A program made the translations under genes and the position numbers. The notes beneath the pieces were generated by a model. That model saw only the letters and a list, made by a program, of their open reading frames with translations, was not told the DNA's origin and did no database searches. Below, in pieces: positions 6,224-10,783 of a stretch of DNA of 10,783 nt; within the stretch, counting starts at the first letter, position 1, and each line of letters begins with the position of its first letter. Source of the stretch: Promethearchaeota archaeon (GTDB lineage Archaea > Asgardarchaeota > Lokiarchaeia > Sigynarchaeales > SOKP01); NCBI GenBank assembly GCA_019057975.1, contig JAHLWJ010000147.1, positions 1 through 10,783 of the forward strand. Reading direction: 5' to 3'.

Positions 6224-7015
6224 ATGGACGATGAAGAATTTTTAAGAACGGTCTTGATTGGATTAGAACCACCACAATCTCAGGTTGATAGCTTATTAAG
6301 ATTACGAGATAATGTTCGGTCTTGTATTTTTGACAATATCGGGGGTAGAAAAAGCATGTTCATGTCAGGTTCATTCAAAAAGAAAACAATGATAAAACGA
6401 CACTATGATTTGGATATGGTTATAATTTGGTCTCCTGAATTTAAACCGTTAAAAGATCTTAAAGACTTGTTCTATACAGTAAAAGATGCGTTAAATTCTA
6501 AATGGAAAAGGATTGAGAAAAAGAGAGTTGGATGGCGAATCCCATATGAAAATGAGTTTCATGTAGATGTTATTCCATCTATCCAAGATATTTATGATTC
6601 TGAATATTCTTATCTATATAATTGCTATGAAAAGAAAAAACTTAGAACAAGTATGAAGATCCATATGGAACACATAGAAAGATATAATCGTAGGGATGTA
6701 ATCAAATTGTTAAAACTTTGGAAATATCGTCAAGATGTGCCAATTAAAACATTTTTATTAGAGATTATGATTCATTTAGCATGTTATGAAGTTAATAGAG
6801 AATCACTCTCAGATCAGCTTGAAGCTGTATTTGAATATATTGCTAATAATATAGTTAACAAAGAATTTTATGATCCTGCCAATAGAGATAATATAATATC
6901 AGCAGATCTTACTCGTCGTGAAAAAAATGAGATAAGAGATAAAGCCCATAAAGCTCTAAACCGTGAATATTGGGGACAGATATTTAAAAATATTAGACAA
7001 TATCCTAAATATTAG
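6224..7015 (+). CDS. CD-NTase-like nucleotidyltransferase (CBASS synthase, second copy)
   Basis: This 263-aa paralogue of the preceding protein is aligned over its whole length, with by eye about two in five residues identical. The active site is also intact: G49-S50 (MSGSFKKKTMIK), D62-L-D64 in YDLDMVIIW, and D115 in FHVDVIPS. The C-terminal half keeps LWKYRQDVPIKTFLLEI (165-181) and DPANRDNIISADL (217-229). A short extra tail (KNIRQYPKY) is absent from copy one. The residues between the third Asp and the 'RTS/QTS' strand differ most; this stretch plausibly lines the nucleotide pocket, so the two enzymes may differ in base preference or product. Starting at an ordinary ATG 60 nt after copy one, it probably arose by tandem duplication before the island reached this genome, given the divergence. 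Family assignment is strong; a role separate from copy one is inference. Confidence 0.84.
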   Translation: MDDEEFLRTVLIGLEPPQSQVDSLLRLRDNVRSCIFDNIGGRKSMFMSGSFKKKTMIKRHYDLDMVIIWSPEFKPLKDLKDLFYTVKDALNSKWKRIEKKRVGWRIPYENEFHVDVIPSIQDIYDSEYSYLYNCYEKKKLRTSMKIHMEHIERYNRRDVIKLLKLWKYRQDVPIKTFLLEIMIHLACYEVNRESLSDQLEAVFEYIANNIVNKEFYDPANRDNIISADLTRREKNEIRDKAHKALNREYWGQIFKNIRQYPKY

Positions 7016-7034
7016 AACAACCCAAATTCTTATG

Positions 7035-7065
7035 AAATTAAAAAACTAATACAAATTAAAAAACT
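7035..7065. repeat. 13-bp direct repeat after the second synthase
   Basis: AAATTAAAAAACT occurs exactly at 7035-7047 and 7053-7065, an 18-bp period, just after the stop codon of the second nucleotidyltransferase. It is low in complexity, so chance is a real possibility. Confidence 0.35.
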
Positions 7066-7201
7066 TTATTCCCAATATTAACTTCGCCATACTATTTCTG
7101 TGTGAAAACCGTTATTTAGGTTATTAATAAATCATTGAACTCTCGTTTAATAAAATTTAATTTAAGTCAGTATATGGTAAAACATCTTAGAAATGATCTA
7201 A

Positions 7202-7210
7202 ATTTAAATA
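7202..7210 (+). promoter_or_regulatory. TATA-like element of the 297-aa gene
   Basis: ATTTAAATA lies 17-25 nt before the ATG at 7227. If used, the transcript would be leaderless or nearly so. The 211-bp gap and this box suggest the 297-aa gene is transcribed on its own. Confidence 0.35.
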
Positions 7211-7226
7211 AGTCTGTAGAATACTT

Positions 7227-8120
7227 ATGTCTAAAGAAAATGAAATTATCGAGTTTTATAGGTACTATCCTGTTGATCACTGGATTTACAAAGTGAATAT
7301 GCTAAATAATTTAATAGAAAATTACGATTTGCATAAAGATATAATATGTGAAGGGCTAATAGAAGTAATTGATAAGGATTGTATAAATATGCTTAAAGCA
7401 GAAGTGCATTTTATACTTTTCCAGATGATAGAAACTCTTTTTGAGTTAATTTTTGCATTAGAAAAGAGAGATGATAAAAAACTATGGCTTTACTTATCTA
7501 TAACTCAATCAACGTCTAGAAAACGATATAAAAGAATCGAGAAAATTGGTAAAGGAGAAATCAATTTTATTAATAAACTGATCAAATTGCCAAATGGAAG
7601 GGAGATTCCATTAATTTATTATCTTTTTTATTTTGGAATAAAAAGAATTCCAATTCCTGAAGATAAAGAAAATTTTAAAAAAATTAAAGAAATACTTATT
7701 GTCTTAGCCAAGGATTTTACTGATAGACTTGAATATAATGCTTATAAGCATTCTTTAAGATTCTTTCAAACACCCTTGGAAATAGAATTAGGCGAACTTA
7801 AAGAAAAAGAGAGAATTCCAGTTTTAAAATTTAACTCCGAGAATAATTTTACATTCTTGGCTAATAATAAGGGAGAAATCAAAAAAGTGTCTAAAGCATT
7901 TGATTATAGAGTAGATATTGAAAAGATAAAACTATGCCACAACTTAATATCAAATTGCATTAACTCGAGAAAGACTCATTTTTTTGATCCGGGAGGTAAA
8001 GTAAAATTAGCGTATTTTGATAAAATGAATTTTGATTTTTTGAAGAAATCTGAAAATAACCTAGTAAGATTCGAATCCACTATAGGTTGGATCAAGAAAA
8101 AAAACACAGGAAACGGTTAA
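7227..8120 (+). CDS. Uncharacterised helical island protein, possible HEPN variant
   Basis: I do not recognise a named family. The N-terminal 180 residues of this 297-aa protein are predicted all-helical. They include an amphipathic segment, HFILFQMIETLFELIFAL (61-78), followed by DDKKLWLYL and later by RLEYNAYKHSLRFF (167-180). 'YNAYKH' with a preceding Arg recalls the variant N..KH motif of some HEPN-fold proteins, and the E-x2-F-x-L-x-F-A-L helix is compatible, but the classic Rx4-6H spacing is absent. The C-terminal 110 residues look mixed alpha/beta and lysine-rich. There is no membrane span or signal peptide. It is the outermost right-arm gene, on the same strand as the two synthases, and shares the island's AT-rich codon use. 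It could be an accessory effector, a regulator, or an unrelated passenger. Start: ATG at 7227. Confidence 0.55.
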   Translation: MSKENEIIEFYRYYPVDHWIYKVNMLNNLIENYDLHKDIICEGLIEVIDKDCINMLKAEVHFILFQMIETLFELIFALEKRDDKKLWLYLSITQSTSRKRYKRIEKIGKGEINFINKLIKLPNGREIPLIYYLFYFGIKRIPIPEDKENFKKIKEILIVLAKDFTDRLEYNAYKHSLRFFQTPLEIELGELKEKERIPVLKFNSENNFTFLANNKGEIKKVSKAFDYRVDIEKIKLCHNLISNCINSRKTHFFDPGGKVKLAYFDKMNFDFLKKSENNLVRFESTIGWIKKKNTGNG

Positions 8121-8208
8121 TGTAAAAAAAAAGGAAAAAGATATATTTTCAATTTATTTATTACGAAATAAGGCAAAATAACGAAACTCATCATTTACAT
8201 ATTTAAAA

Positions 8209-8567
8209 ATGCAAGAGTTCAAGGTCAACGAGTATATCACGCTCTCTATGAAAAATAATGGGATAGTGATATACATCACTACTACAAAACATTGGGCATT
8301 TCGAATGATACCTTTCTCAAAAAAAGACTTAAGTCACGAGAAGGCGGGTTTAGAAGTTTGGTTAAATCTGCGGGTCTTTTAAAAAAAATAATGGCTAAAT
8401 TAGGCGTTTTGGAGAACAACGAAAAATCTGAGGAGAGAGAACTGGTCCAAATTACGCTGGGATCTGCGTCGCCAGTGTTTAGCGCCAACGAGGATTTAGG
8501 GTACTATCTTTTTGTAAAGAGCTTGAACGAACTTTTAGTGGTATCGGTGAACTCTCCAAAACTTTAA
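8209..8567 (+). pseudogene. Decayed Asgard N-terminal-module gene (two frames)
   Basis: An ATG at 8209 opens a 57-codon frame (stop TAA 8380-8382) beginning MQEFKVNEYITL and then, after a short polar stretch, IVIYI. It aligns with the N-terminus of the 518-aa protein at 8891 (MKIFVINDYITVKLE...NIYV): 8 of 23 residues are identical and spacing is the same. The match ends near residue 23. A second open frame, shifted by -1 and open from 8259 to the stop at 8565-8567, overlaps it and continues with protein-like sequence (TLGSASPVFSANEDLGYYLF). It has only a TTG (8292) as start, and an ATG further in. The simplest reading is one gene broken by a frameshift near 8285-8300, with the conserved core lost. 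Independent small genes are possible. It lies just outside the right edge of the defence island and has CpG-containing codons like the 518-aa gene. Confidence 0.45.
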
Positions 8568-8686
8568 AATTCATCCCAAGTGATGGGTGAAAGTTCCGTC
8601 GTAAGTTCTCCTAAAGTTGAACTATGGAAGTATTACTCCCCCGTAGGACCTCCAGTAATGAACTGAATTTTCAACAAAAAAACAAA

Positions 8687-8756
8687 GACTCCTACCTCGT
8701 CGTCCATCCTTTTGGTTGAAAGAGAATTGCAATTTCGCGCAGGCAAGGTAGGAGTC
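8687..8756. repeat. 11-bp perfect inverted repeat
   Basis: GACTCCTACCT (8687-8697) and AGGTAGGAGTC (8746-8756) are exact reverse complements separated by 48 nt. Such GC-balanced arms are unlikely by chance here. They could be the stem of an RNA, the ends of a tiny non-coding element, or a protein-binding site. No target-site duplication is evident. Confidence 0.55.
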
Positions 8757-8830
8757 GTCTATTTCCTATGGGTTTGACCTATTGTTGAGACAATTGAATA
8801 TATTAATTAAGCAATCATTATGGTGATAAG

Positions 8831-8838
8831 TTTTTATA
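8831..8838 (+). promoter_or_regulatory. TATA-like element of the 518-aa gene
   Basis: TTTTTATA lies 53-60 nt before the ATG at 8891, implying a leader of about 30 nt. An alternative box, AATATATTAATTA, lies at about 8797-8809. Confidence 0.4.
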
Positions 8839-8890
8839 GCATAAAGATCATTATTGTACCGTCCATAAAAGACAAAAACGCTTCAAAATA

Positions 8891-10447
8891 ATGAAAATCT
8901 TCGTTATAAACGATTACATCACGGTAAAATTAGAAGACGATTTTACTAACATCTATGTAAACGGAGAACTTTTTATTCAGTCTAAATATCTCCTATTAAA
9001 CATACCCGCTATACAAGTCAAAAAATTCGACAAAGTTGAGTCTATTGACGTAGCAGCTGATGTTTTAGCTTGGACCGATGCGGAACAAGCAGGTATTGGT
9101 TACACATTCGAACCTGAAAGCGAATTTTGGGGGCATTGTTCCAATCTTCAAGTGTGGTACGAACATGGCTACGATACGCGATTGTTACACAGCAGTTTAG
9201 CGTTTCCCTTGTTAAAAAAACTCGAAGAAGTCGGAGATCCACTAGCGAGAAAGATATTTCAAGAAGAAATCTTGTCGCGTTTTGAAAGCGGTTACCCTAC
9301 AGTAATAGCTTACCTCGTTGAAACAAAGTTATTGCGGTACTTGAATCGAGAACAAGTGAAATATATTATTGAATACCATTTGCCTAGGATTTTAACTTCT
9401 AGTTTAACCTACGATGATAAGCACGATGTTTTTTTTGATTTGGTTAAAATTGCAATTAAAAGAGGATTGTTAGAAGAGACATTTCCCAATTTCGTACAAT
9501 CAACAAGCAAATTTTTCTTCATATCTAGAGTTGGAACGTTTTCAGGGCTAATTCATAGACTTTACGCTTCACACAAGCAATTGATGATAGCGCACAGTTT
9601 TCTTATCGAAAACGAATTTTTAACCTTGCTAAAACTGTCTGAAAAGGAAGAATACTATATTTTTCCTGTATACCACAAATTGCTCGAGTTAGCTACCATT
9701 ACCGGGCTCTTAGATAAATATTTTCTAGTGTTTTTAGACCCAATCAACTTTGAGTACCATTTCTTTTTTCGTCGTTTGATGGACGCTATAAAGAGAACTG
9801 AAACATTTCATAATTATTTCGAAACGATCGAAAACAAATTTCTTGCGTTAATTGTGGGGATCAAAGAATCTTCTCGCAGGTTTGACTATTATTCTACTAT
9901 TTTTAAAGCGATAGTTGGTACAGGATTAGAATTAAAACACTTTGTAATATTGTTGAAGACGATAGAAAAAAGTCTGGTCGGTAAAAAACAATATCTCGCC
10001 TTTCACGATCTCGTTATGGCTGTCAACTATTACGATTTCATAGAAGAATTTTTACCTGTCTTGTTAAAGTATATTAGCAAATTCCCCATTTATTATCACG
10101 CCAAGTCGTTTTCTACTCTCCTCACCATAATTCACAAAAATTCGACGATAGAGACCCGATTTCTCATCTTCTTGGAGGAGATAGATGAAATGACCTTAAT
10201 TTTCAAATACCGTACCTTTACCCACATTCTCAAAGTTGCTAAAAAAAGCGACTTGGTAAAAAAACATTTGGATGTTCTTTTAGGAATTTTTCCCTCCTTA
10301 CCAGATATTAGTAATTTAGAGGAACAGAATCAAGTTAACGCGTATTCTAAATTAATTGAAATGGTAGATGGAACTGATCTGGAAAACGAAAGCGAGTTTA
10401 TAGAATGGAAAGATAGGAATTTAGACTTTGATAACGAAGTAAGTTAG
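8891..10447 (+). CDS. Asgard-type protein with EFWGHCSN N-terminal module
   Basis: The first 150 residues of this 518-aa protein form a conserved module I recall from many Asgard (Loki-type) proteins. A beta-rich start (MKIFVINDYITVKLE, then NIYVNGELFIQSKYLLLNIP, 20-39) is followed by a 'SIDVAAD' helix (51-57) and the hallmark EFWGHCSNLQVW (78-89) plus YDTRLLHSSLAFPLLKKL (94-111), EVGDPLARKIFQEEI and FESGYPTVIAYL. In other members this module precedes leucine-rich repeats. Here residues 150-518 are instead a long, repeat-like helical array without LRR motifs, possibly HEAT/ARM-like. The Cys/His pair in WGHCSN may be structural or metal-binding. Biochemical function is unknown. The ATG at 8891 is supported by alignment with the related N-terminus at 8209. 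It is a host-backbone gene, not part of the defence island. Confidence 0.75.
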   Translation: MKIFVINDYITVKLEDDFTNIYVNGELFIQSKYLLLNIPAIQVKKFDKVESIDVAADVLAWTDAEQAGIGYTFEPESEFWGHCSNLQVWYEHGYDTRLLHSSLAFPLLKKLEEVGDPLARKIFQEEILSRFESGYPTVIAYLVETKLLRYLNREQVKYIIEYHLPRILTSSLTYDDKHDVFFDLVKIAIKRGLLEETFPNFVQSTSKFFFISRVGTFSGLIHRLYASHKQLMIAHSFLIENEFLTLLKLSEKEEYYIFPVYHKLLELATITGLLDKYFLVFLDPINFEYHFFFRRLMDAIKRTETFHNYFETIENKFLALIVGIKESSRRFDYYSTIFKAIVGTGLELKHFVILLKTIEKSLVGKKQYLAFHDLVMAVNYYDFIEEFLPVLLKYISKFPIYYHAKSFSTLLTIIHKNSTIETRFLIFLEEIDEMTLIFKYRTFTHILKVAKKSDLVKKHLDVLLGIFPSLPDISNLEEQNQVNAYSKLIEMVDGTDLENESEFIEWKDRNLDFDNEVS

Positions 10448-10526
10448 TACAAAAAGGAGAAATATCTATCCGTTTTCATAAATCTCATCGAATTTTTATA
10501 ATGCGTATAAAAAATAAGTTTGTTTT

Positions 10527-10544
10527 GGTAAAAAAAATTTTACC
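10527..10544 (+). terminator. Small inverted repeat after the 518-aa gene
   Basis: GGTAAAA-AAAA-TTTTACC forms a 7-bp stem with a 4-nt loop about 80 nt after the stop of the 518-aa gene. It may mark the transcript end, but the stem is weak, T-tracts are scattered across the whole gap, and chance is possible. Confidence 0.3.
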
Positions 10545-10655
10545 CTCTTAAATTTAATTTCAAATTCTAAATCGTTATTACTAAAAAAGGTAAATTTTTA
10601 ATATCTATTGTTTTTTAACTCTTAAACAAGAATTTTGGTATTAAACAGTATTACA

Positions 10656-10665
10656 TATATAAATA
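10656..10665 (+). promoter_or_regulatory. TATA element of the right-edge gene
   Basis: TATATAAATA lies 75-84 nt before the ATG at 10740. A second TATA-like box, TTATTATAAA (10681-10690), is closer and could be used instead. The rest of the 10448-10739 gap shows no coding frame. Confidence 0.4.
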
Positions 10666-10739
10666 GTTTCAGTTTTAATATTATTATAAAGAAATACCGT
10701 ATTATTTTACAATTACAAAACAAATCAAAATGATTATTT

Positions 10740-10783
10740 ATGTCTGAAATCAAAATATTTGTTGATGTAACCGAAAGCTCATC
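10740..10783 (+). CDS. Start of an unidentified gene, cut by the window edge
   Basis: An ATG at 10740 opens a frame reading MSEIKIFVDVTESS up to the window end, after a 292-bp gap containing TATA-like boxes. Another ATG at 10730 is closed by TGA after five codons. The 14 visible residues are too few for an assignment. Confidence 0.4.
   Translation, partial: MSEIKIFVDVTESS

Larger units (their letters stand above)
8568..8890. other. Gene-poor stretch before the 518-aa gene
   Basis: No convincing coding frame is seen on either strand. The stretch holds an 11-bp inverted repeat (8687-8697/8746-8756), a 7-bp one nested across it (TTTCAAC 8669-8675 / GTTGAAA 8715-8721), and the promoter region of the 518-aa gene. 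It is locally less AT-rich than most intergenic DNA in the window, so it may be decayed coding sequence or encode a structured RNA. Confidence 0.4.

Noticed and set aside
5402..7015. Reading the nucleotidyltransferases as antitoxins of MNT-HEPN toxin-antitoxin pairs, given nearby HEPN-like genes.
   Set aside because: They are about 250-263 aa with a helical second half, larger than minimal MNT proteins (roughly 100-150 aa), and sit opposite an HNH-SAVED effector, which fits CBASS better.
8068..8090. ATTCGAATCC resembles a tRNA T-arm and could hint at an attachment site at the right end of the island.
   Set aside because: It lies inside the 297-aa coding frame, and I could not build acceptor, D or anticodon stems around it.
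8579..8667. GTGATGG and CTGA resemble C and D boxes of an archaeal C/D-box RNA.
   Set aside because: The C box is imperfect, no terminal stem or internal C'/D' pair is seen, and the spacing is long.
9042..9242. Minus-strand 66-codon frame.
   Set aside because: It is antisense to the conserved EFWGHCSN module of the 518-aa gene.
1..10783. A CRISPR array or insertion sequence that might explain the island.
   Set aside because: No regularly spaced repeats, transposase or integrase, or flanking target duplications were found by eye.

Overview
The window looks like chromosomal DNA of an Asgard archaeon (Lokiarchaeia/Heimdallarchaeia-like). The grounds are a stand-alone Roadblock/LC7 protein, a protein with the EFWGHCSN...YDTRLLH module that I recall mainly from Asgard proteomes, archaeal TATA-box promoters with short or no leaders and little Shine-Dalgarno sequence, and strong AT richness. 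The lineage is an inference from gene content; no rRNA gene or other phylogenetic marker is present.

Layout. Positions 1-143 hold the C-terminus of a probable SAM-dependent methyltransferase. Positions 426-815 encode a Roadblock/LC7 protein with its own TATA box and a hairpin/U-tract terminator. Positions 908-1579 (minus) are a methionine-free, apparently 5'-truncated helicase or P-loop NTPase remnant. From about 1599 to 8120 there is a six-gene, very AT-rich defence island. The right flank (8209-10783) has a decayed copy of the Asgard N-terminal module, a gene-poor stretch with an 11-bp inverted repeat, an intact 518-aa Asgard protein, and the first codons of another gene.

The core of the island is a CBASS-type anti-phage system. 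An HNH-SAVED nuclease (Cap5-like, minus strand, 4168-5277) is divergent from two tandem CD-NTase-like nucleotidyltransferases (plus strand, 5402-6163 and 6224-7015). Between them is a 124-bp spacer with a perfect 12-bp palindromic TATA element (TATAAATTTATA). Both synthases keep the GS, DxD and third-Asp active-site residues. In known CBASS a CD-NTase makes a cyclic nucleotide that binds SAVED and switches on HNH cleavage of double-stranded DNA. Having two intact synthases for one visible SAVED effector is unusual.

The island genes point outward from this centre. To the left are a 361-aa protein ending in a HEPN-like Rx4H segment and a 383-aa HEPN-like protein with two C-terminal TPRs. To the right is a 297-aa helical protein with an NAYKH motif that may be a third HEPN variant. 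These three are plausible RNA-cleaving or accessory arms of the same island; their functions are inferred from motifs only. The flanking genes use more CpG-containing codons than the island, which fits acquisition of the island by transfer.
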